Below, piece by piece: positions 1-5,218 of a stretch of 6,117 bases of DNA. A model generated the notes under the pieces. The model saw only the letters and a program-made list of their open reading frames with translations, was not told the DNA's origin and did no database searches. Origin of the DNA: Rhodospirillaceae bacterium (GTDB taxonomy: Bacteria > Pseudomonadota > Alphaproteobacteria > UBA8366 > GCA-2717185); NCBI GenBank assembly GCA_018660965.1, contig JABJJH010000608.1, positions 1 through 6,117 on the forward strand, written 5' to 3'. The position numbers and the translations under genes were made by a program. Within the stretch, counting starts at the first letter, position 1, and each line of letters begins with the position of its first letter.

Positions 1-752
1 AAACGGTCGTCGACCTGATAGGCGCGCAGCAAGTTATGCCGCGTCTCGGCTTCCGCGTCGTTCATCGAAACCCAGGTGTCGGTGACGACGCAATCGGCGC
101 CGTCAACGGCTTCGCCCGGGTCCGCCGTCAGGTTGATGCGGCCGCCTTCGGCCTTCGCCCAGGCCATTGTTTCCGGTGGCGGGTTGAGTTCCGGCGGGCA
201 GGCGAGCCGCAGTTCGAAGCCAAAACGGACGGCGGCCTGAATCCAGCTTGTCGCCATGTTGTTGCCGTCGCCGCTCCACGCAATCGTCCCGTCTGCAATG
301 GGGCCGCGATGTTCTTCGTAGGTCATCACGTCCGCCATCAATTGGCAGGGGTGGGAGTCGTCGGTCAACCCGTTGATGACCGGCACGGTCGCATGATCGG
401 ACAGTTCACGCAGGTTTTCCGCTTCCGCCGTCCGGATCATGATCGCGTCCACGTAGCGCGACAACACGCGCGCCGTGTCGGCCAGGGATTCGCCGCGCCC
501 GGTCTGCATTTCCGAACTCGACAAATTGACGACTTCGCCTCCCAACTGGCGCATCGCCACGTCGAAACTGACGCGGGTGCGGGTCGAGGGTTTCTGAAAC
601 ACCATGGCGAGGTATTTGTCGGTCAACGGCTTCATCTCGTCCGCGGCGCCCGATTTGAACGACTGGCCGAGCGAAATGATCTTGCGCAGCGTCGATGCGT
701 CGAGCGGCGCCAGGTCCAGAAAATGCTTTGGACGGCTTTTGAGACTATCCAT
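1..752 (-). CDS. argF: Ornithine carbamoyltransferase, C-terminus cut by window edge
   Basis: Transfers the carbamoyl group of carbamoyl phosphate to ornithine, giving citrulline in cytoplasmic arginine biosynthesis. The first 250 residues are in the window; the family is usually about 305-310, so roughly 55 residues (including the expected HCLP-type motif) lie beyond position 1. Visible motifs are the carbamoyl-phosphate-binding STRTR at residues 56-60, HPCQ at 134-137, a GDGNN turn near 161-165 and the ornithine-binding loop DTWVSM at 225-230. The usual Gly after SM is Asn231 here, a position that I believe varies in the family. The start is the ATG at 752-750. It lies inside the last codons of argD (ATGGATAG, 8-bp overlap), and I see no strong Shine-Dalgarno of its own, so translation is probably coupled to argD. 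The next gene of the operon would be off the left edge. Family identification is firm from the motifs and the argD neighbour. Confidence 0.95.
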   Translation of the reverse strand, partial: MDSLKSRPKHFLDLAPLDASTLRKIISLGQSFKSGAADEMKPLTDKYLAMVFQKPSTRTRVSFDVAMRQLGGEVVNLSSSEMQTGRGESLADTARVLSRYVDAIMIRTAEAENLRELSDHATVPVINGLTDDSHPCQLMADVMTYEEHRGPIADGTIAWSGDGNNMATSWIQAAVRFGFELRLACPPELNPPPETMAWAKAEGGRINLTADPGEAVDGADCVVTDTWVSMNDAEAETRHNLLRAYQVDDR

Positions 753-769
753 TGGACGGCTTTAAAGCC
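728..769. repeat. 12-bp direct repeat and 12-bp palindrome at the argD/argF junction
   Basis: TTGGACGGCTTT occurs perfectly at 728-739 and again at 752-763, exactly 24 bp apart. The second copy runs into the perfect palindrome GGCTTTAAAGCC at 758-769. The copies encode the C-terminus of argD and the N-terminus of argF in different reading frames. This could be a remnant of a local duplication that created the overlap, or a weak hairpin near the argF start. The repeat is directly visible; any function is inference. Confidence 0.6.
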
Positions 770-1923
770 TGGCCGACCCGGTCGAGCATCGCGACCGCCT
801 CATCCACATGGCTTTCCTCAATCGTCATCGGCGGCAACAACCGCGCGACATTGTCCCCGGCGGGAACCGTCAACATGCCTTCGTCATGCAGGCGTGTGAT
901 AACATCGCTATTGGGAATCTCGCAGATAATCCCAATCATCAGCCCGGCGCCGCGCACGGATTTATACACGCCGGGATGCTTCGCCACGACGTCAACGGTT
1001 TTGTCCCACAGCACGCGACCGATGGCGTCGACGCGGTCGAAAAATCCATCGGCCATCACGACATCCATGAAGGCGTTTGCCGCCGACATCGCCAATTGAT
1101 TGCCGCCGAATGTGCTGCCGTGGGTGCCGGGCACCATGCCTTTGGCCGCCTCTGCCGTCGCCAGGACGGCGCCGACGGGGAATCCGCCGCCCAGACCCTT
1201 GGCCATGGACATGACGTCGGGCGTGACGCCGGCCCATTCATGGGCGCTGAATTTACCTGTCCGTCCGGCGCCGCATTGCACTTCGTCGAACACAAGCAGG
1301 ATGCCGAATTCGTCGGCGACTTCGCGCAGCGAGCGGAGATAGTCGAGGTCGGCGGGCCGAATGCCGCTTTCGCCCTGAACGGGTTCGACCAGAATGCCGG
1401 CGGTTTCCGGCGTGATCGCGGCGCGCAATTCATTCAAATTGCCAAAGGCGACCATGTCGAATCCATCCGCTTCGGGACCGAATCCTTCCAGATGCTTCGG
1501 ATTCTTGGATGCCGCAATCGATGTCAGCGACCGACCGTGGAACGAGCCCTCGCAGGTCACGAAGCGCCAGCGTTCCGGCGCGCCGTTCGCAAATTGATAC
1601 CGCCGCGCCAGCTTGACCGCGCCTTCGACCGCTTCCAGTCCGGAATTGCAGAAGAATACGCTGTCGGCGAAGGTCGCGTCGCTTAGACGGTCGGCCAGGC
1701 GAATTTGTTCGGGAATGTCGTATAAATTGGACGTATGCCACAGCTTTGCGGCCTGGTCCTGCACGGCTTTCACCAGATGCGGGTGGCAGTGGCCCAATGA
1801 ATTAACGGCGATCCCGGTTGCGAAATCGAGAAATCGTCGACCGTCCGTCGCGAACAAATAGGCGCCCTCGCCCCGTTCAAACGACAAACCATAACGGCCG
1901 TATGTCGGCATAACTGCGGACAT
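745..1923 (-). CDS. argD: Acetylornithine aminotransferase
   Basis: PLP-dependent class III aminotransferase that interconverts N-acetylglutamate semialdehyde and N-acetylornithine in arginine synthesis; related enzymes also act on succinyl-diaminopimelate. Its 392 residues are the normal family length. Visible are SLGHCHP (42-48), the substrate-side NSGLEAVEGAVKLARR region (93-108), SFHGR (127-131), FDEVQCGAGRTG (212-223, with Asp213 and Gln216 near the cofactor ring), the Schiff-base lysine Lys242 in MAKGLGGGFP, and HGSTFGGN (268-275) contacting the PLP phosphate. The start is the ATG at 1923-1921, preceded by AGGAG (complement of 1931-1935) at 7 nt spacing. The stop TAG (747-745) overlaps the argF start. 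A promoter candidate lies at 2010-2038. The gene is intact and I see nothing abnormal in it. A succinylornithine or GABA aminotransferase role is less likely given the adjacent argF. Confidence 0.97.
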   Translation of the reverse strand: MSAVMPTYGRYGLSFERGEGAYLFATDGRRFLDFATGIAVNSLGHCHPHLVKAVQDQAAKLWHTSNLYDIPEQIRLADRLSDATFADSVFFCNSGLEAVEGAVKLARRYQFANGAPERWRFVTCEGSFHGRSLTSIAASKNPKHLEGFGPEADGFDMVAFGNLNELRAAITPETAGILVEPVQGESGIRPADLDYLRSLREVADEFGILLVFDEVQCGAGRTGKFSAHEWAGVTPDVMSMAKGLGGGFPVGAVLATAEAAKGMVPGTHGSTFGGNQLAMSAANAFMDVVMADGFFDRVDAIGRVLWDKTVDVVAKHPGVYKSVRGAGLMIGIICEIPNSDVITRLHDEGMLTVPAGDNVARLLPPMTIEESHVDEAVAMLDRVGQALKPSNG

Positions 1924-1999
1924 TTCGATTCTCCTTTAATTTATCCAAACACCATTAGCCATTCGGTAATTGACCGGTTGATTGGGTCGAAAACCAGCG

Positions 2000-2022
2000 A
2001 AAGGCGCGGAGTATCTGCCTTT
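2000..2022. promoter_or_regulatory. Inverted repeat centred on the argD -10 element, operator candidate
   Basis: AAAGGC at 2000-2005 and GCCTTT at 2017-2022 are perfect 6-bp inverted arms separated by 11 bp. The symmetry centre, 2011, falls within the proposed argD -10 hexamer, so a dimeric regulator bound here would occlude RNA polymerase. No specific regulator can be named from the sequence, and 6-bp arms can arise by chance. Confidence 0.35.
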
Positions 2023-2038
2023 GGCTTTTTGCTGTCAA
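2010..2038 (-). promoter_or_regulatory. Sigma-70 type promoter for argD-argF
   Basis: On the minus strand a perfect TTGACA (complement of 2033-2038) is followed after exactly 17 bp by GATACT (complement of 2010-2015), which matches TATAAT at four of six positions. Transcription would begin near 2003, leaving a leader of about 80 nt before the argD start. It is the best promoter match I found in the window. It points towards argD and lies in the divergent intergenic region, as expected for this operon. Confidence 0.7.
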
Positions 2039-2060
2039 CGAAATGTCGCTGTAATTTCGT
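2038..2060. promoter_or_regulatory. 7-bp inverted repeat in the divergent argD / response-regulator region
   Basis: ACGAAAT (2038-2044) and ATTTCGT (2054-2060) are perfect inverted arms around a 9-bp centre. The repeat abuts the proposed argD -35 hexamer and lies about 110 bp upstream of the divergent response regulator start. This position suits a dimeric regulator acting on one or both genes. Role inferred only from symmetry and position. Confidence 0.4.
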
Positions 2061-2170
2061 GGGAAATTGTTGCGCTTGCCGGGGGTGAATATTAAGGCCA
2101 CCACGCGGGGAATCTGCTATTAAGTATCGTTCTCGAACCGACTTAACGATGCACAAACCGAGGAACACGC

Positions 2171-2545
2171 ATGGCGAAGACCATTCTGATCGTTGAGGAC
2201 AACGAACAAAATATGAGGTTGCTGGTCGATCTCCTGGGCGCCAACGGGTATCGGACATTGCAGTCGGTCGATGGTCTCGACGCGCTTGCCGTGGCCGAAA
2301 AAGATGCGCCCGACCTGATCCTGATGGATATTCAACTGCCGCACGTTTCCGGTATCGAGGTCACGAAGCTGTTCCGGTCGCATGAAACGCTGAAGGAAAT
2401 CCCCATTGTCGCGGTGACGGCGTTTGCGTCGCCTGGCGAAGCGGAACGTATTCTTGACGCCGGATGCGACACCATTGTGTCCAAGCCGATTTCGCCGAAA
2501 TCATTTCTCAAGACGGTGGCGCAGTTTATCGGTGAAGCCGTCTGA
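2171..2545 (+). CDS. divK: DivK-like single-domain response regulator
   Basis: A receiver domain and nothing else (124 residues), so it would act by phosphorylation-dependent protein-protein contact rather than DNA binding. Visible are the acidic pocket Glu9-Asp10, phosphoacceptor Asp53 in LMDIQLP, Thr83 in VTAFA, and Lys105 in SKPIS. Numbering and motifs match what I recall of Caulobacter DivK closely (EDNEQNM, DLILMDIQLP, SGIEVTK, VAVTAFA, GC, SKPIS). DivK relays signals from histidine kinases and phosphatases to the CtrA cell-cycle pathway. The aromatic switch residue before the Lys (Tyr in the DivK I recall) is Ile102 here. There is no adjacent pleD, the frequent DivK neighbour. The start ATG follows GAGGA at 6 nt. 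It is divergent from argD and convergent with the enolase-superfamily gene. The receiver call is near certain; DivK orthology is likely but inferred, and it could be another DivK-like paralogue. Confidence 0.9.
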   Translation: MAKTILIVEDNEQNMRLLVDLLGANGYRTLQSVDGLDALAVAEKDAPDLILMDIQLPHVSGIEVTKLFRSHETLKEIPIVAVTAFASPGEAERILDAGCDTIVSKPISPKSFLKTVAQFIGEAV

Positions 2546-2690
2546 ACCGTCCGACCGGGATTACCTGAACTTCGGCATGATGTCGGCGGCGATGGCCCTG
2601 CAGCATAAATCCCGTTCCCGTGCTCATACTCAGGCTGAATCTCATGTCGCGAGTCCGGTCTTTTATCAAAGTGCGGGAAGAGGTGTGGGA
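2546..2690. other. Convergent intergenic gap without a clear terminator
   Basis: This stretch separates the 3' ends of the DivK-like gene and the enolase-superfamily gene. I searched it for a strong GC hairpin followed by a T-run on either strand and found none. An open frame runs through part of it on the plus strand, but it has no ribosome-binding site and continues antisense into the enolase gene, so I do not call it. Confidence 0.5.
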
Positions 2691-3839
2691 TTAGCTTCGA
2701 TATTTCTTGACGAAATCCCAGTTGATATCGACGCCGAAGCCGGGCCGGTCGCTTAGATGGACCATGCCGTCGCGGATTTCGATGGATTGGCTGTAAAGAC
2801 CATGTTGGATGGGATGCCGGTCGTGACTGCCGTGCGATTCGGCGCCGAACGCCGCGTCGCCGAACGCCGACACCAGATGGGCGTGGATTTGCGGCGCAGT
2901 GTGCGGCGCGATCAGGACGCCTTGTTGTTCGGCCAAATGGGCGATGCGCAGGGATTCGGTGAACCCCGCATGGCGCGTGGAATCGAACTGGATGTATTTC
3001 AGCGCGCCGGAATTGATGAAATCGCGGATGGTGAAGCGCGTCCATTCGCGTTCGCCATGCGCCAGGGGTATGGGCGACGCGGCGGCCAAACGGACATAAT
3101 CCGTTGGTTGAAGGTGCCAGTGCAGCGGCTCTTCCAGCCAGAATATATCGTAGGGCGCGACCGCTTCGGCGAATTTGATGCAATCCTCGACCCCGTAGGG
3201 CGCGTTCATGTCGAGCATAAGCAGCGTGTCCGGGCCAATCGCCTCGCGCGTCGTGCGGATGCGGGTCAATTCGTCGTCCAGCGACAACGCGCCGGTCTTC
3301 ATCTTGACCGCCCTGTATCCCTTCGCCACATGTGACGCCAGTTCGTTTGCGCAGGCGTCCAGCGGCGCGCCTTCGACGTAATATCCGCCGGTTGAATAGG
3401 TAAAGACGCTCGTGCGGGCCCCGCCGAGAAGTTTGTAGACCGGCAGGCCCGCGGCCTTGCCCTTGATATCCCACAGCGCGATGTCGATGCCGCCAATGGC
3501 GGCCATCGCCTGGGGTCGTTGGCCGCGTGGTAATGGCGGCGGCAGGCCATCCCAACCGCCCAGCCCGCCCGGACGCGGGCTTGTCGTGGAAAACAGACGT
3601 TCCCAGATATCGATATGGCCGAGCGGGTCCATGCCTTCGATGCAGGGGCTGAACGCCGCGGCGAGATCGCAAATCGTCTTTTGCGGCCCGCCCTGCACCT
3701 CCCCGTATCCGGTCAATCCCGCGTCGGTCTGGACCTCGAACAAGGTCAAGGTCGCATCCCCGCTAATTTCGTGCGCCGTCCAGCTTGGTTCTTTCAGGAC
3801 CATCCTCAACGGATGCGCGATGACCTTGGTGATTTTCAT
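2691..3839 (-). CDS. Enolase-superfamily enzyme, mandelate racemase subgroup, probable sugar-acid dehydratase
   Basis: A 382-residue protein with the N-terminal capping domain (about 1-120) and barrel domain of the mandelate racemase / muconate lactonizing family. Members abstract a proton alpha to a carboxylate using a Mg-stabilised enolate. Seen in order: KMK at 179-181 (Lys181 as candidate base), metal ligands Asp210 (LMLDMNAPY), Glu236 or Glu237 (WLEEP) and Glu263 (HGERE), then Asp286 (QFDSTRH) and His313 (APHTAP) as the His-Asp dyad, and Glu334 at the last-strand position. The KxK plus His-Asp pattern places it in the mandelate racemase subgroup, where acid-sugar dehydratases are common. 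A Gly/Pro-rich loop at about 88-108 in the capping domain probably shapes the substrate pocket. The substrate cannot be read from the sequence, and no sugar transporter, regulator or aldolase neighbours it. The ATG start is preceded by a G-rich run (complement of about 3845-3850), a modest ribosome-binding site. Confidence 0.92.
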   Translation of the reverse strand: MKITKVIAHPLRMVLKEPSWTAHEISGDATLTLFEVQTDAGLTGYGEVQGGPQKTICDLAAAFSPCIEGMDPLGHIDIWERLFSTTSPRPGGLGGWDGLPPPLPRGQRPQAMAAIGGIDIALWDIKGKAAGLPVYKLLGGARTSVFTYSTGGYYVEGAPLDACANELASHVAKGYRAVKMKTGALSLDDELTRIRTTREAIGPDTLLMLDMNAPYGVEDCIKFAEAVAPYDIFWLEEPLHWHLQPTDYVRLAAASPIPLAHGEREWTRFTIRDFINSGALKYIQFDSTRHAGFTESLRIAHLAEQQGVLIAPHTAPQIHAHLVSAFGDAAFGAESHGSHDRHPIQHGLYSQSIEIRDGMVHLSDRPGFGVDINWDFVKKYRS

Positions 3840-3914
3840 GAATGCCCCCCGAGCGTCGAAATATTGTGGCTACGATAAAGCGGGTGGCTGGATGGGAACA
3901 GCCAAATTCGCCTA

Positions 3915-3965
3915 GTGGTGCAACCGAAACAGATGGTTCCCATCGGTTTCGATCAGTTGCCCCAC
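3915..3965. repeat. Left hairpin of the palindromic element
   Basis: Nested arms pair GTGGTGCAAC (3915-3924) with GTTGCCCCAC (3956-3965, one mismatch), CGAAAC (3925-3930) with GTTTCG (3946-3951), and GATGG (3932-3936) with CCATC (3940-3944). The loop is TTC. An unpaired ATCA at 3952-3955 gives an asymmetric bulge on the right arm, and A3931/G3945 is a mismatch. Confidence 0.85.
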
Positions 3966-3980
3966 CAGATCAATACATTG

Positions 3981-4030
3981 GTGGTCTGATTCACGAAAAG
4001 CTTGGGAACCAAGCGTTTCGATCAGACCAC
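3981..4030. repeat. Right hairpin of the palindromic element
   Basis: Nested arms pair GTGGTCTGAT (3981-3990) perfectly with ATCAGACCAC (4021-4030), CGAAA (3994-3998) with TTTCG (4016-4020), and GCTTGG (4000-4005) with CCAAGC (4009-4014). The loop is GAA. The unpaired TCA at 3991-3993 and the A3999/G4015 mismatch mirror the architecture of the left hairpin although the outer and inner stem sequences differ. It lies just downstream of the acetyltransferase stop, so it would be part of that gene's 3' RNA if transcription reads through. No T-run follows, so a classic terminator is unlikely. Confidence 0.88.
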
Positions 4031-4036
4031 TAGCGT

Positions 4037-4561
4037 TTATTCGACGCCAATTGTTGCGCTGCGGCGTTCCAGCAACACCACGTCGCGCCATACGCCGGTC
4101 ATCGGGCCATGGGTCATGCGGCCCTGGCGTTCGCGGGTTCCCACGATCCGGAATCCGGTCGATTCGTGCAAGGCGATGCTGGCGCGGTTTTCGGGAAACA
4201 CACCGGATTCCAGCGTCCAGTACCCCGCTGCTTCCGCGCTTTCAATTATGGATTCCATCAACAACCGTCCAACGCCGGCGCCGCGCGCATCGTCGGCGAT
4301 GTATATGCTGAGTTCGGCGACACCGGCGTATACCGGTCGCGACGAGACACGGGCGAGCGCGGCCCATCCGGCGACGCCGCCGTCGCGTTCGGCGACCAGC
4401 CGGGCGTCGCGCGTATGGCCATGATCCCATTCTTCCCAGGGCGGCGCGGACGTCTGAAACGTGGCGTGCCCGGTATCGGCGCCCTGTTGATAGATGCGCA
4501 AGATCGCCGGTCCGTCATCGGCGCGCATGGTCCGGATCGTCGTGGCGGGGCGGGTATTCAA
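4037..4561 (-). CDS. GNAT N-acetyltransferase, phosphinothricin-acetyltransferase-like
   Basis: Transfers an acetyl group from acetyl-CoA to a small amine or amino-acid-like substrate in the cytoplasm. With a TTG start at 4561 the protein has 174 residues, the usual size of this family. Visible are IRTMRADDGPAILRIYQQG (9-27), the beta-4 strand AELSIYI (82-88), the acetyl-CoA pyrophosphate loop RGAGVG (93-98), FPENRASIALHESTGF (122-137) and the terminal VWRDVVLLER (157-166), all typical of PAT/MnaT-type enzymes. The frame stays open upstream to a GTG at 4636, adding a hydrophobic stretch foreign to the family. I prefer TTG because AGGA (complement of 4571-4574) lies 9 nt before it; an ATG at 4528 would cut into the first strand. 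Related proteins acetylate phosphinothricin, methionine sulfone or sulfoximine; the true substrate is unknown. The palindromic element begins 4 bp beyond its stop. Confidence 0.88.
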   Translation of the reverse strand: MNTRPATTIRTMRADDGPAILRIYQQGADTGHATFQTSAPPWEEWDHGHTRDARLVAERDGGVAGWAALARVSSRPVYAGVAELSIYIADDARGAGVGRLLMESIIESAEAAGYWTLESGVFPENRASIALHESTGFRIVGTRERQGRMTHGPMTGVWRDVVLLERRSATIGVE

Positions 4562-4734
4562 GGTCGGGAATCCTATAGCGATGAAGAGGGCCAAGAATAT
4601 CCCAGGAATTAGCGTTTGTCCGCCCCATAAATACACCCCATAAACTCACAGGGCCCCGCGACATTAGACGCAAGTCTCGTGTTCATATATTAAGGTAAAG
4701 TAAGATTATCGCGCGAGGCGGAGGTTCAGGGTTG
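4562..4734. other. Divergent intergenic region between the acetyltransferase and the CheY-like gene
   Basis: The stretch around 4680-4710 is distinctly AT-rich compared with the flanking genes and probably holds the plus-strand promoter. TTCATA (4682-4687) with GATTAT (4704-4709) at 16 bp is a weak match only. GGAGG at 4720-4724 is the ribosome-binding site of the plus-strand gene. I could not identify a convincing minus-strand promoter. Confidence 0.4.
4571..4574 (-). promoter_or_regulatory. Ribosome-binding site deciding the TTG start of the acetyltransferase
   Basis: The complement reads AGGA, 9 nt before the TTG at 4561-4559. No comparable site precedes the GTG at 4636. This site and the family length together support the shorter protein. 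Confidence 0.5.
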
Positions 4735-5190
4735 ATGGCGGAAGGTTCTGACGATGGGCAGTCGCCGACGCCGCGCATTCTCGTGGTCGAGGATAGCCCG
4801 CTGGCGAGTGCGCTTATCGTTCAAGTTTTAGAATCACTTGGTTTCAATGACATACTTTGCGCTTCTGACGGCTTGCAGGCGTGGGCGTATTTAGAGGACG
4901 GAAAATTGTTCGATCTCGTCATTTGCGACTGGATGATGCCGAAGATGAACGGGCTCGACGTTCTCAAACAATTGCGCGCGAGCCATGTGAACATTCCCTT
5001 CATTATGATTACCGCGAAAAAGGACGACGACGCGTATGCGGAGGCGCAATTTCATGGCGCGACGGCGTTCATCGAAAAACCGTATGAGGTGTCCACATTA
5101 ATCGACGCGGTCACGCAAGCCTTGCAAGACTCCAAAGACGACGGGAAGGGCTCCGGTGGGCAGGGCGACGCCAATGTTTGGGATATTTGA
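4735..5190 (+). CDS. CheY-like single-domain response regulator
   Basis: A 151-residue receiver protein without an output domain. Residues 1-13 are a polar leader, about 14-132 the receiver, and 133-151 a Gly/Asp/Lys-rich tail ending NVWDI. Visible are Glu19-Asp20, phosphoacceptor Asp65 in ICDWMMPKMNG, Thr94 in MITAKKDDD, Phe112 (the aromatic switch position) and Lys115 in FIEKP. The DWMMPKMNGLDVLKQLR block resembles CheY, so it may bind a partner such as a kinase or motor component, but no chemotaxis gene is nearby. I chose ATG 4735, with GGAGG (4720-4724) 10 nt upstream; the adjacent in-frame TTG at 4732 would add one residue. It is convergent with the cNMP-binding gene, their stops 12 bp apart. 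Partner kinase unknown. Confidence 0.92.
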   Translation: MAEGSDDGQSPTPRILVVEDSPLASALIVQVLESLGFNDILCASDGLQAWAYLEDGKLFDLVICDWMMPKMNGLDVLKQLRASHVNIPFIMITAKKDDDAYAEAQFHGATAFIEKPYEVSTLIDAVTQALQDSKDDGKGSGGQGDANVWDI

Positions 5191-5192
5191 AT

Positions 5193-5218
5193 GACCGACC
5201 CTTTAATTTCCCTCGGTC
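5193..5218. terminator. Weak inverted repeat between convergent genes
   Basis: GACCGA (5193-5198) and TCGGTC (5213-5218) are perfect inverted arms with a 14-nt AT-rich loop. They straddle the stop codon of the cNMP-binding gene and follow that of the CheY-like gene. Position suits a bidirectional terminator, but there is no T-run and the loop is long, so this is tentative. Confidence 0.3.

Larger units (their letters stand above)
1924..2170. other. Divergent intergenic region between argD and the DivK-like gene
   Basis: This 247-bp stretch contains no convincing gene. It holds the argD ribosome-binding site (1931-1935) and promoter (2010-2038), two inverted repeats (2000-2022 and 2038-2060), and two GANTC sites (1927-1931 and 2110-2114), which is about what chance predicts. 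A weak plus-strand promoter possibility is TTGTTG (2067-2072), 17 bp, TATTAA (2090-2095). The ribosome-binding site GAGGA of the plus-strand gene is at 2160-2164. TTAACGAT at 2143-2150 resembles a CtrA half-site at seven of eight positions but has no properly spaced partner. Confidence 0.6.
3913..4032. mobile_element. Compact palindromic non-coding element, MITE candidate with TA ends inside CTAG
   Basis: The segment is bounded by C-TA-GTGGT at the left and ACCAC-TA-G at the right, giving a 116-bp core (3915-4030) between two TA dinucleotides. The left half aligns with the reverse complement of the right half over about 50 bp, with shared blocks CTAGTGGT, CGAAAC, TGGTTCCCA and TTTCG. Each half is also a hairpin by itself (3915-3965 and 3981-4030). 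CCACCA (3962-3967) and TGGTGG (3979-3984) form a further inverted pair across the centre. The right TA is 4 bp beyond the stop of the acetyltransferase gene. IS630/Tc1-type elements are known to insert at TA, with CTAG favoured by IS630 itself, so a non-autonomous relative is the best guess. A REP/BIME-like repeat is the main alternative. Structure is seen; mobility is inferred from one copy. Confidence 0.65.

Noticed and set aside
36..899. Long plus-strand open frame (287 codons)
   Set aside because: It is antisense to argF and the end of argD. Its product is rich in His, Arg and Gly with no recognisable motif, typical of a shadow frame in GC-rich DNA.
808..1686. Plus-strand open frame (292 codons) opposite argD
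   Set aside because: A shadow of argD with low-complexity composition and no ribosome-binding site or family motif.
2000..2030. Intrinsic terminator: AAAGGC/GCCTTT followed by a T-rich run
   Set aside because: No plus-strand gene ends upstream, and on the minus strand the repeat overlaps the -10 of a good argD promoter. An operator reading fits better.
2120..2150. CtrA binding site upstream of the DivK-like gene
   Set aside because: TTAA occurs at 2092, 2120 and 2143, but no pair has the TTAA-N7-TTAA spacing. TTAACGAT at 2143-2150 is only a half-site match.
2424..2756. Plus-strand frame crossing the convergent gap
   Set aside because: It starts within the DivK-like gene, ends antisense to the enolase gene, has no ribosome-binding site and is not protein-like.
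2332..3672. Long minus-strand open frame (446 codons)
   Set aside because: It overlaps the enolase-family gene in another frame and the DivK-like gene in antisense, is Arg/Pro-rich, and has no motif. The 2691-3839 frame carries all the catalytic residues.
3915..4030. CRISPR repeats or a tRNA-like or structured RNA gene
   Set aside because: There are only two related units in a palindromic arrangement with no spacers, and no tRNA features (no acceptor, T-loop or anticodon pattern).
4109..4612. Plus-strand open frame opposite the acetyltransferase
   Set aside because: The opposite strand encodes a clear GNAT protein; this frame shows no conserved features.
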